Position numbers and translations under genes: made by a program. Shown here in pieces: positions 1-6,536 of a stretch of 16,952 bases of DNA. This DNA comes from DATBIS01 sp036556805 (GTDB lineage Bacteria; Actinomycetota; UBA4738; HRBIN12): assembly GCA_036556805.1 (NCBI GenBank), contig DATBIS010000073.1:1-16952 (forward strand). Direction: 5' to 3'. The notes under the pieces were generated by a model that was given only the letters and a program-made list of their open reading frames with translations, did no database searches and was not told where the DNA came from. How positions within the stretch are numbered: the stretch's first letter is position 1; every line of letters begins with the position of its first letter.

Positions 1-126
1 CGCATCTGCCCGATCGAGCTCTGGGTTCCGTGTCACCGGATCGTCCCGGCGGGCCCCGGCCTCGGCCGCTACGGCGGTCACCCCGATCGCCGCGCGTTCC
101 TCCTGCGTCTGGAGCGCGCGATCTGA
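1..126 (+). CDS. O6-alkylguanine-DNA alkyltransferase, C-terminal end (5' end outside window)
   Basis: Only the last 41 codons are present, reading in frame from base 1 to the TGA at 124-126. They contain the signature VPCHRIVP, whose cysteine (residue 11 of the fragment) accepts the alkyl group in the Ogt/MGMT/Ada-C family. It is followed by the family's Gly/Tyr turn (GLGRYGGHPDRRAFLLRLE), where this protein has GRYGG in place of the usual GGYGG. The family repairs O6-alkylguanine in DNA by irreversible, suicidal transfer of the alkyl group to that cysteine. PCHR rather than PWHR argues against a non-catalytic alkyltransferase-like protein. The fragment cannot show whether the full protein is a stand-alone Ogt or an Ada fusion. 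The next gene follows closely and may be co-transcribed. Confidence 0.85.
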   Translation, partial: RICPIELWVPCHRIVPAGPGLGRYGGHPDRRAFLLRLERAI

Positions 127-189
127 GGCCGCTTGCCGTCGACCCCGGCCGGACGGGCAGTTCTCGAGCGGCTGCGAGATGATGACCGC

Positions 190-1170
190 GTGAACGCCCG
201 CAACGTCTTCGCCGCCGCCCTCTCCGTCTCGCTCCTGTGGTCGTGCACCGGGAACGACGGCTCGACGCCTCATCCGACGGGCTCGACGGGCGACCCGAGC
301 GAGCTCGCCGCGTCGGTTGCGAGCAGCGACCTGTACGCGGGGGCCCCGCAGCGCATCGAAGTAGGGATCTCGAACCAGACCGCCGACGGGGTCCGTTTGA
401 TCACCGGCGGCTCCCTCAAGTTCCTGTTCTCGTACCTGGGAGCCGCCGGCACCGACACGCCGCTCGCGACGGGAGCGGCCACCGCGAACTACGTTCCCGC
501 GCCCGGGCTCCCAGGGAGCCCCGCGGGGACACCCACGCCCACCGATCCCTCGGTCTCCCGTGGCGTGTACCTCGCCGACGGGGTGACGTTCGACCGAGCG
601 GGCCTCTGGGAGGTCGCCGTGACGGGCGACATCGTCGGGTACGGCACGCAGACGCTCGTGACGCAGTTCGCGGTCGCCGAACAGCCACAGCTGCTCGCAC
701 CGGGTGACGAGGCGTTCAAGACGAAGAACCTCACGGTCCACTCGAAGGGAGTCGATCCTGCGTCGATCGACTCGCGAGCCCTCGACGGCGCTCCGATCCC
801 CGACCGAGACCTCCACGAATGGACCGTGGCGGCCGCACTCAAGCAGCACCGACCGATCCTGCTGATCGTTGCGACCCCGACCTACTGCAAGAGCCAGTTC
901 TGCGGTCCGGACACCGACGCGGTCGAGCAGCTCGCCCAACGATATGGCGATCGCGCGGTGTTCATCCACATCGAGGTCTACAAGGACTTCAACGCGACCG
1001 AAGAAGCGGACGTCTACAACGCGGCCGCGCTGCAGTGGATTCAACCCGTTGGGACCGAGCCCTGGATGTGGCTCATCGGCGGCGACGGGAAGATCATCGA
1101 TCGCTGGAGCCCCGTGTGGGATCCGAACGAGGTCGCGCAGGAGCTCGCGCAGCTCCCGAAGATGGGATAG
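190..1170 (+). CDS. Predicted lipoprotein with C-terminal thioredoxin-like domain (CxxxxC)
   Basis: This is a 326-residue protein from GTG at 190. A TTG at 133 would add 19 residues, but the GTG puts a short charged n-region and hydrophobic stretch (FAAALSVSLLW) at the N-terminus, so it is preferred. A lipobox-like LWSC ends at Cys19; Trp at -2 is atypical. A Ser/Thr/Gly/Pro linker follows, then a beta-rich region (about 45-165) that I do not recognise. The C-terminal part (about 205-322) looks like a thioredoxin fold: a hydrophobic strand ILLIVATPTYC, the pair Cys233-KSQF-Cys238, a helix, and a Thr-Glu-Pro (Pro291) before the next strand, in the cis-proline position. It is probably an outer-face membrane-anchored redox or electron-transfer accessory protein, but its substrate is unknown. 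CxxxxC is wider than the usual CxxC, so disulfide reductase activity is inferred. Confidence 0.75.
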   Translation: MNARNVFAAALSVSLLWSCTGNDGSTPHPTGSTGDPSELAASVASSDLYAGAPQRIEVGISNQTADGVRLITGGSLKFLFSYLGAAGTDTPLATGAATANYVPAPGLPGSPAGTPTPTDPSVSRGVYLADGVTFDRAGLWEVAVTGDIVGYGTQTLVTQFAVAEQPQLLAPGDEAFKTKNLTVHSKGVDPASIDSRALDGAPIPDRDLHEWTVAAALKQHRPILLIVATPTYCKSQFCGPDTDAVEQLAQRYGDRAVFIHIEVYKDFNATEEADVYNAAALQWIQPVGTEPWMWLIGGDGKIIDRWSPVWDPNEVAQELAQLPKMG

Positions 1171-1189
1171 GCGGCACCGGCCCCCGGGG

Positions 1190-1195
1190 TAGGCT
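1190..1195 (+). promoter_or_regulatory. Putative -10 box for a leaderless CDF transporter mRNA
   Basis: TAGGCT lies exactly 6 bases before the ATG at 1202, so transcription would start at or next to the A of the start codon. No Shine-Dalgarno sequence lies between box and ATG. No clear -35 element is visible. The same arrangement recurs at other operon heads in this window. Confidence 0.5.
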
Positions 1196-1201
1196 CGATC
1201 C

Positions 1202-2152
1202 ATGGGGCCCCAACGGGAACCGCACCTCGGTTCGGGCTTGCACTCCCACGACACCGCCGACGCGGTGGCCGCGACGCTCGCGGCGAACGCGCAGGGCGTC
1301 CGCGCGACGTGGATCTCGCTGGCGGCCCTCGCGGCGACGGCCTTCGCGCAGCTCGCGATCGTGCTCGTCAGCGGCTCGATCGCGCTGCTCGCGGACACGA
1401 TCCATAACTTCACCGACGCGCTCACCGCGATCCCGCTGCTGATCGCGTTCCGTCTGGGCCGGCGTCCACCGAACCGCCGCTACCCGTACGGCTACCACCG
1501 AGCCGAGGACCTCGCGGGCATCGCGATCGTGCTGATGATCGCGGCGTCGGCGGTGGCCGCCGCGATCGAAGCGGCTCGCCACCTCGTTCATCCGGATCCG
1601 ATCGAGCACGCGTCGCTCGTGCTCGGCGCCGGCGTCGTCGGTTTCCTCGGTAACGAGGCGGTCGCGCAGTACCGCATCCGGGTGGGACGCCGGATCGGAT
1701 CGGCCGCGCTCGTCGCCGACGGGCTCCACGCTCGCACCGACGGCCTCACGTCGCTCGGCGTCGTGGTGTCGGCGATCGGCGCGCTCGCCGGCGCGCCGCG
1801 GATCGACGCTGCCGTGGGCCTGGCGATCGCGCTCGTGATCGCGTGGACGCTCGTGGCCGCCGCGCGCCAGGTGCTCCGCCGCATGCTCGACGGCATCGAG
1901 GAGCCCACGATCGCCTTGATCGAGGAGGCCGCGGCGGCCGTTCCCGGCGTCGAGCACGTCACCGACGCTCGCGCGCGCTGGGCAGGCCACCAGCTCCGTG
2001 CCGAGCTCTCGATCGACGTCGAGCGCACGCTCTCCGTCGAGGGCGGCCACGACATCGCGGAGCAGGTCCGGTTCACGCTGCTGAAGGCGGTGCCGCGCCT
2101 GGCGGACGCCATGGTGCACGTCGAGCCGCACGATCCCGCCCATCCGCACTGA
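1202..2152 (+). CDS. Cation diffusion facilitator (CDF) family metal exporter
   Basis: This 316-residue inner-membrane protein resembles CzcD/ZnT proteins, which export Zn2+ or related divalent cations in exchange for protons. The N-terminus has a short His stretch (HLGSGLHSHD). About six membrane segments span residues 36-215. The transport site is visible as HNFTD in TM2 (His68, Asp72) and HARTD in TM5 (His176, Asp180). A HxxxD pair in both helices fits the Zn-type arrangement. The YPYGYHRAED motif (94-103) between TM2 and TM3 is characteristic of the family. The C-terminal cytosolic domain (about 225-310) has the CDF ferredoxin-like pattern and ends in a His-rich tail. The gene is preceded by a TAnnnT box and overlaps the next gene by one base, so the two are probably an operon. 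Metal specificity is inferred. Confidence 0.93.
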   Translation: MGPQREPHLGSGLHSHDTADAVAATLAANAQGVRATWISLAALAATAFAQLAIVLVSGSIALLADTIHNFTDALTAIPLLIAFRLGRRPPNRRYPYGYHRAEDLAGIAIVLMIAASAVAAAIEAARHLVHPDPIEHASLVLGAGVVGFLGNEAVAQYRIRVGRRIGSAALVADGLHARTDGLTSLGVVVSAIGALAGAPRIDAAVGLAIALVIAWTLVAAARQVLRRMLDGIEEPTIALIEEAAAAVPGVEHVTDARARWAGHQLRAELSIDVERTLSVEGGHDIAEQVRFTLLKAVPRLADAMVHVEPHDPAHPH

Positions 2153-2568
2153 TGGATCCGCTCGAGGCGCGGGCTCGATTCGCGCGCGAGCGGGTGGCGC
2201 GCCTCGCCACGATTCGTCCGGACGGATCGCCGCACCTCGTGCCGATCGTGTTCGCGCTGGAGGAGGACGTCGTGTGGATCGCCGTCGACGACAAGCCGAA
2301 GCGGTCGCGCGACCTGCGCCGGCTCGCAAACGTCGAGGTCGAGCCGCGCGTCTGCGTGCTCGCGGATCGCTACGAGGACCGCGACTGGTCGCTGCTCTGG
2401 TGGGTGCGCGGCGACGGCGTCGCGCGCGTGGTGCGCGACCCGGACGGCATCGGGCGCGCGGCGTCGCTGCTCGGCGCGAAGTATCCGCAGCACGCCGATC
2501 ATCCGCCGCGCGGTCCCGCGATCGCGATCGAGGTCGACCGGTGGAGCGGGTGGGCCGCCGCCCCTTGA
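2152..2568 (+). CDS. PPOX-class F420-dependent oxidoreductase (TIGR03668-like)
   Basis: This is a 138-residue flavin-reductase-like split-barrel protein. It starts at ATG 2152, whose A is also the last base of the upstream TGA (TGATG), so translation is coupled to the transporter gene. The region RVARLATIRPDGSPHLVPIV (15-34) is the family's N-terminal beta-hairpin. The stretch around LRRLANVEVEPRVCVLADRY (55-74), followed by DWSLLWWVRGDG (78-89), matches the Actinobacteria/Chloroflexota TIGR03668 type. Relatives bind cofactor F420 as a small cytosolic dimer and reduce varied substrates. No substrate can be assigned here. Its presence suggests the host makes F420. Confidence 0.88.
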   Translation: MDPLEARARFARERVARLATIRPDGSPHLVPIVFALEEDVVWIAVDDKPKRSRDLRRLANVEVEPRVCVLADRYEDRDWSLLWWVRGDGVARVVRDPDGIGRAASLLGAKYPQHADHPPRGPAIAIEVDRWSGWAAAP

Positions 2569-2600
2569 TTCGGCTTCGGCTCGTTCATCGCTCGAGCCCA

Positions 2601-2606
2601 TAGGAT
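2601..2606 (+). promoter_or_regulatory. Putative -10 box upstream of the rhomboid gene
   Basis: TAGGAT lies 9 bases before the ATG at 2616, in the 47-base gap after the oxidoreductase gene. The mRNA would start about 2-3 bases before the ATG, giving a leaderless or near-leaderless transcript. No Shine-Dalgarno sequence and no convincing -35 are seen. Confidence 0.42.
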
Positions 2607-2615
2607 GACCGCAGC

Positions 2616-3533
2616 ATGGACGACCCGAACTTGCCCGCGCCACCGCAGGTCGAGCACTGCTATCGCCACCCGAACGAGGCGACGCTCGTGCATTGCACGC
2701 GCTGTGGGCGGCCGATCTGCCCGCAATGCATGATCCCGGCGCCGGTCGGGCACCACTGTCCCGAGTGCGTGGCCGAGGCCCGCCGCGAGTTTCGCAAGGG
2801 ACCGGGACGGCGCATCGCGGTCGCGGGGTTCTCGTTCACGAAGGCGCTGATCGCCTCGATCCTCGCGGTCTACGTCATCGAGGTCGCGAAGGGCGGCGCG
2901 GGATCACTCTTCGAGGGCCCCGGCGGTCAGCAGCTGTTCGACCTGGGAGCGACCTTCCCGCCCGCCATCGCGCTGCTCGGTCAGTACTGGCGGTTCGTCA
3001 CCAGCATGTTCCTGCACATCGGCGTCATCCACCTCGCGTTCAACGCGTACGCGCTGTGGCTGCTGGGCACCCATGTCGAGCGCGACTTCGGCCGGGTGCG
3101 ATTCCTCGTGATCTACTTCCTCACCGGGATCATGGGGGGCATCGCCTCCTACGCGTTCGGGGACCCTCTCGCCGTGGGAGCCGGCGCCTCCGGGGCCGTG
3201 TTCGGATTGATGGGTGCCTTCCTCGCCTACAACTACCTGCGGCGCAACGAGGCGGTCGCGCGTGCGTACCTGCAGTGGGTGTGGCAAATCCTCGCCTTGA
3301 ACGCCGTCCTCGCGATCACGATCAGGCAGATCGACTTCCGAGCCCACATCGGGGGCCTCGTTGCGGGGGTGGTGACCGGCTATCTGTTCGACCGCGAGCG
3401 CGTTCGGCTCTCCCCCGCGCTCCGCGCGCTGGGGGTGATCGCGCTCATCGGGCTCGGCGTCGCGCTCGTCCTGTGGCGGAACGCCGACCTTCGGGCGCAG
3501 TTCCCGCCGGACCTCTTCGGCGCGTCCACCTAA
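2616..3533 (+). CDS. Rhomboid family intramembrane serine protease with N-terminal zinc finger
   Basis: This 305-residue membrane protease cleaves within or next to the transmembrane segments of its substrates. Residues 5-51 form a B-box-like zinc finger with Cys5, His8, Cys27, Cys30, Cys35, Cys38, His46/47, Cys48 and Cys51. The rhomboid core spans about 75-258. It contains HIGVIHLAFN (134-143; His139 and Asn143 match the oxyanion-hole residues), GASGAVFG with nucleophile Ser192, and AHIGG with catalytic His244. A seventh hydrophobic segment follows at 268-286. The Ser-His dyad is intact, so the enzyme should be active. Zinc-finger rhomboids are common in Actinobacteria; the finger probably acts in the cytosol. 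The gene faces the thioredoxin-like gene tail to tail with a 17-base gap. Confidence 0.93.
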   Translation: MDDPNLPAPPQVEHCYRHPNEATLVHCTRCGRPICPQCMIPAPVGHHCPECVAEARREFRKGPGRRIAVAGFSFTKALIASILAVYVIEVAKGGAGSLFEGPGGQQLFDLGATFPPAIALLGQYWRFVTSMFLHIGVIHLAFNAYALWLLGTHVERDFGRVRFLVIYFLTGIMGGIASYAFGDPLAVGAGASGAVFGLMGAFLAYNYLRRNEAVARAYLQWVWQILALNAVLAITIRQIDFRAHIGGLVAGVVTGYLFDRERVRLSPALRALGVIALIGLGVALVLWRNADLRAQFPPDLFGAST

Positions 3534-3548
3534 CGCGCGTTGCGCGCG
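3534..3548. terminator. Possible bidirectional hairpin between convergent genes
   Basis: The 17 bases between the rhomboid stop (3531-3533) and the convergent thioredoxin-like stop (3551-3553) hold CGCGCG-TTG-CGCGCG, a 6-bp GC stem with a 3-base loop. There is no T-tract, which is usual in GC-rich Actinobacteria but leaves terminator function unproven. Confidence 0.35.
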
Positions 3549-3550
3549 CC

Positions 3551-3994
3551 TCAGCCGGGGCGGAACTCGGGGAGGCCGTCGCCCGGCTCGCTCACCACGG
3601 CTGGCTCGGCGCCGAGCAGCGACGCCAGCCTGCCCGACGCCCGGTTGAGCCCGTCGCGGTCCCAGGACTCGACGACGTCGGCCACGACGCCGTCGGCGTC
3701 CACCACGACGAGCGTCGGCACGTGCTCGATGCCGTAGGCGTTCGACACGTCGTACGGCGGGAGGTCGGGCTCGGACGGGAACGTCATCGCGTACGTCCGA
3801 GAGAACGCCTCGAGCTTCTCCGCAGGGTCCTGCCCGATGCCGGCGATGCGCCCTGGGTACGCGCGTTCGAGGCGATCCATCGGCGGGGCGGCCATCTGAC
3901 AGGTCGGGCACGTGACCTTGTAGAAGAGCAGGGCGTGCGCGCCGGTGGGTGCTCCCGGCGTGGGAGGCGCGAGCGAGCCAGCCTCGATCACCAT
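3551..3994 (-). CDS. Thioredoxin-like / TlpA-type protein (CPTC)
   Basis: This is a 147-residue protein from ATG at 3994, placed 10 bases after the stop of the upstream beta-propeller gene. An in-frame start at 4045 would overlap that gene by 41 bases and add an arginine-rich stretch, so it is rejected. The protein shows a hydrophobic strand (ALLFYKV), the redox pair Cys29-Pro-Thr-Cys32 at the head of a helix, and a cis-proline loop HVPT (Pro93) before strand LVVVDADG. That is a complete thioredoxin fold. There is no signal peptide, so it is predicted cytosolic. It could be a thiol-disulfide oxidoreductase or a peroxiredoxin-like protein. Its partner is unknown. It is the last gene of the pheA operon and ends tail to tail with the rhomboid gene. 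Confidence 0.8.
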   Translation of the reverse strand: MVIEAGSLAPPTPGAPTGAHALLFYKVTCPTCQMAAPPMDRLERAYPGRIAGIGQDPAEKLEAFSRTYAMTFPSEPDLPPYDVSNAYGIEHVPTLVVVDADGVVADVVESWDRDGLNRASGRLASLLGAEPAVVSEPGDGLPEFRPG

Positions 3995-4004
3995 GCGCAC
4001 CAGC

Positions 4005-5561
4005 CTACTTCGTGTGCGGGTTCGCGATGCCGTAGATCCCGCCATCGCGGCTGCCGACGTAGATCCACCCGTGCCACACGGCGGGCGTCGACTCGATGAG
4101 GCCGCCGACGTGCAGACGCCAGACCTCCTTCGGCGGCCGACCGGGCTTCGAGATGTCGAAGCAGTTCAGGTAGCCGGCGCCGTCGGCGACGATCAGGCGC
4201 CCATCCACCGGGACGGGGGACGACCAGGTCGGGGACGGGAGCGTTCGAGTCCACAGAACCTTGCCGGAGGTCGCGTCCACACCCACGAGCTCGCCCTGGG
4301 TATCGACCGCGTACACCACGCCGCGATACCACGCCGGCGTCGCGAGGAAACCATCGCCCGGATCGAACCCTCCGACCTGCACCGACCACACGAGGGGGTC
4401 CCTCGGCCGGGTCGGGTCGAGCTTCATGAGGCTCCCGATGTCGTGGTCGCGCGCGTACGACGAGGGGCGTGCGACGTTCACCTCGATCTTCCGCCCCACG
4501 TAGAGCGACCCCTCGGGGTCGATGATCACCGTCGCGTCCGTGCTGTCGCCGGTCCAGAAGCGGAACACGCGCCGGTACTTCGTGCCGCCGTCGAGGACGT
4601 CCGAGACGTCCCAGCCCTGCACGAGCCCCCCGGAGTTCGCGAAGTACGCGACGCCCTCGTGGAAGGCCACCGAGCTCTCGATCGAGACGTCGCGGTCACC
4701 GATCGCGCTCAGCAGGCGATCGTCCCATCCCGGCACGCGCATCACGATCTTCGGGCTCACCTGCACGAGCCCTCGATCGTCGTAGTGACGATGCAGCCGG
4801 AACACGTAGAACCAGGAGTTCTCCCCTCCCTCGAGGAGATAGTCGCCCAGCTGCAGGGGCGCGCCGTCCCAGTCGTCGTTCCAGATGAGGCCCGGCTGCG
4901 ACCGCGCGTCGAACGACCAGAGCACCGTGGGCTCCTTGCGGTCGAGCGCCACCACGCGCAGGAGGTTGTCGCGCGACCCCGCGTAGTACAGGGGGAACCC
5001 TTGCGCATCCGACGTCGCCGACCCCTTCGCGAGGTCGCCGGTCACGAGGTCCGGGAGAAGGCGCTCCCCGGTCTTCCCGTCGAGGAAGTGGTAGTTCGCG
5101 TCGTACGCGCCCTCTCGCACCTCGATCGTGCCGTCGGGAAGGCGGATCACGTTCGGCTGGCCGGTCCACCCGGTGCCGCACCACACGCGCGTCCCGAAGT
5201 TGTCCGACGAGGAGGAGCACAGCCCGCCGGAAGCGGGGAACCGCCACCGCACGACCGGATGCGACGGCACGGGCCCCTCGCCGTAGTACGTGCGGGTCGC
5301 GTTCCCGCGGAACGTCGTGAGGCCCGCGAAACGGCGGTTGATCGGCCCCGGGTCGGGCGACGGGGTCGGCTTGATCGTCGGTGTCGGTGTCGGCGTCGCG
5401 GAGATCGACGGAGCGGCGGTGGGTCTCGGCGGAGCCGCTGCGGAGGACCCCTCGCGGCCGGCCGACGCGGCCCACCAGGCCCCCGCCGCACCGACGAGCA
5501 CGAGGAGCGCGACGAACGCCGCGGGTCGGCCGTTCGAACGCAGGGCGTGCTTCCCGGTCAA
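4005..5561 (-). CDS. Membrane-anchored PQQ-like beta-propeller repeat protein
   Basis: This is a 518-residue protein. Its probable start is TTG at 5561-5559, overlapping the pheA stop as TTGA, with GGCGGG just upstream as a weak ribosome site. The open frame continues further upstream, but only as antisense to pheA. Residues 13-34 are a signal-anchor (AAFVALLVLVGAAGAWW). Residues 45-73 are a Pro/Thr/Ser linker (SATPTPTPTIKPTPSP). From about 78 onward are propeller blades, seen as repeated patterns such as GVVYAVDTQGELVGVDATSG, DGRLIVADGAGYLNCFD and WIYVGSRDGGIYGI, with Trp-rich strands between. The family includes BamB-like scaffolds and PQQ dehydrogenases. No PQQ-dehydrogenase active-site signature was recognised, so a binding or scaffolding role outside the membrane is more likely. 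Cys115 and Cys128 could form a disulfide. Function is unknown. Confidence 0.82.
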   Translation of the reverse strand: MTGKHALRSNGRPAAFVALLVLVGAAGAWWAASAGREGSSAAAPPRPTAAPSISATPTPTPTIKPTPSPDPGPINRRFAGLTTFRGNATRTYYGEGPVPSHPVVRWRFPASGGLCSSSSDNFGTRVWCGTGWTGQPNVIRLPDGTIEVREGAYDANYHFLDGKTGERLLPDLVTGDLAKGSATSDAQGFPLYYAGSRDNLLRVVALDRKEPTVLWSFDARSQPGLIWNDDWDGAPLQLGDYLLEGGENSWFYVFRLHRHYDDRGLVQVSPKIVMRVPGWDDRLLSAIGDRDVSIESSVAFHEGVAYFANSGGLVQGWDVSDVLDGGTKYRRVFRFWTGDSTDATVIIDPEGSLYVGRKIEVNVARPSSYARDHDIGSLMKLDPTRPRDPLVWSVQVGGFDPGDGFLATPAWYRGVVYAVDTQGELVGVDATSGKVLWTRTLPSPTWSSPVPVDGRLIVADGAGYLNCFDISKPGRPPKEVWRLHVGGLIESTPAVWHGWIYVGSRDGGIYGIANPHTK

Positions 5562-6385
5562 GGACCCGCCGGACCGGACGCGGACCGGTACGACCCGAGC
5601 ACGCGCAGCAGGGAGGTGTGCTCGGCCACTTCCTCCAGTGCGGCCTGCACCTCGGGCGCGTCGGCCGGCGCCATGAGATCCACGTAGAACAGGTACTCGA
5701 ACGGCGCGCCCCGCCGCGGTCGTGACTCGAGCTTGTGCAGGTTCACACCGCGATCGGCGAACGGCTTCAGCGCCCCGAGCAGCGACCCCGGCTTGTCGAG
5801 CACCGCCATCACCAGGGAGGTCTTGTCGGCGGGTCCCAGGTCGGCGTCGCCGCGCCCGATCGCCGCGAACTTCGTGAGGTTCTCCTTCTCGGTCTGAATC
5901 CGCTCGGCGAGCACGGCGAGGCCGTAGCGGGCGCCGGCCTCCACGCTCGCGATCGCGCCGTCCTCGCGCGCCCCCGACTCGACGATCTGGCGGGCGGCTC
6001 CGGCCGTGTCGTGCACGGGGATCGGCTCGATGTGCATCGAGGAAAGGAACTCCTCGCACTGTGCGAGCGCCTGCCAATGGGACCTGGCGCGCCGGATCTC
6101 CTCGAGCCGCGTCCCCGGCAGGCCCAGCAGCGCGTGATCCACTCGCACGAGCACCTCGCCGACGATCCGCAATAAGCTCGTGTGCTGCAGCAGGTCGTAG
6201 GTCTCGTTCACCGACCCGGCCTGCGAGTTCTCGAGCGGCACCACGCCGAACGCCGCCTCGCCGCTCGTGACGCGGGAGAAGACCAGGCGAACGGTGTCGC
6301 ACGGGAGCCGTTCGGCGTCGGGAAAGAGCGCTTCGACGCCCCGCTCGCTGTAGGCCCCCGGCTCGCCCTGGTAGGCGACCTTCAT
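5558..6385 (-). CDS. pheA: Prephenate dehydratase
   Basis: This 275-residue cytosolic enzyme converts prephenate to phenylpyruvate in phenylalanine synthesis. The start is ATG at 6385 (MKVAYQGEPGAYSE, the canonical PDT N-terminus). The catalytic domain (1-180) includes PLENSQAGSVNETYDLL (50-66). The signature near its end reads NLTKF (169-173): the essential Thr171 and Phe173 are present, but the usual Arg of TRF is Lys172. A C-terminal ACT domain (about 188-265) carries SLLGAL (201-206) and LESRPRRG (219-226), the GALV-like and ESRP motifs that bind phenylalanine for feedback inhibition. It is monofunctional, with no chorismate mutase domain. It heads an operon whose next gene starts on its stop codon. 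A TACGCT box lies 8 bases before the ATG, with no Shine-Dalgarno. Confidence 0.95.
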   Translation of the reverse strand: MKVAYQGEPGAYSERGVEALFPDAERLPCDTVRLVFSRVTSGEAAFGVVPLENSQAGSVNETYDLLQHTSLLRIVGEVLVRVDHALLGLPGTRLEEIRRARSHWQALAQCEEFLSSMHIEPIPVHDTAGAARQIVESGAREDGAIASVEAGARYGLAVLAERIQTEKENLTKFAAIGRGDADLGPADKTSLVMAVLDKPGSLLGALKPFADRGVNLHKLESRPRRGAPFEYLFYVDLMAPADAPEVQAALEEVAEHTSLLRVLGSYRSASGPAGP

Positions 6386-6393
6386 GGCGCAGG

Positions 6394-6399
6394 AGCGTA
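6394..6399 (-). promoter_or_regulatory. Putative -10 box for pheA
   Basis: On the minus strand TACGCT lies 8 bases before the pheA ATG (6385). The mRNA would start within about 2 bases of the start codon. No Shine-Dalgarno lies in the 8-base spacer and no convincing -35 is seen. Confidence 0.48.
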
Positions 6400-6492
6400 G
6401 CAGCGGCCTCACGCCGGCTCGGAACGTGCGCCCTAGGACCGATGGGCTCGGCGGTCTCCCCTTCGCCGGATGCGTGAGGCGATGCCCGCCGG

Positions 6493-6498
6493 TAGCCT
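6493..6498 (+). promoter_or_regulatory. Putative -10 box for the Wzz/BY-kinase operon
   Basis: TAGCCT lies 8 bases before an ATG at 6507 that opens a 9-codon reading frame, the same spacing as at pheA. A second TAnnnT (TACGCT, 6511-6516) lies 16 bases before the ATG at 6533 and is an alternative. The 6386-6492 gap between the divergent pheA and this operon shows no gene. Confidence 0.4.
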
Positions 6499-6506
6499 GG
6501 GGGCGG

Positions 6507-6536
6507 ATGATACGCTTGGCCCGACCAGCGGGATGA
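6507..6536 (+). CDS. Possible 9-residue leader ORF coupled to the Wzz/BY-kinase gene
   Basis: The frame ATG ATA CGC TTG GCC CGA CCA GCG GGA TGA encodes MIRLARPAG. Its TGA (6534-6536) overlaps the ATG at 6533 as ATGA, a classic translational-coupling arrangement. A TAGCCT box 8 bases upstream would make its ATG leaderless. Ribosomes ending here could restart at 6533. It is too short to judge by coding statistics, so the call rests only on this arrangement and on the same box at other operon heads. Confidence 0.3.
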   Translation: MIRLARPAG

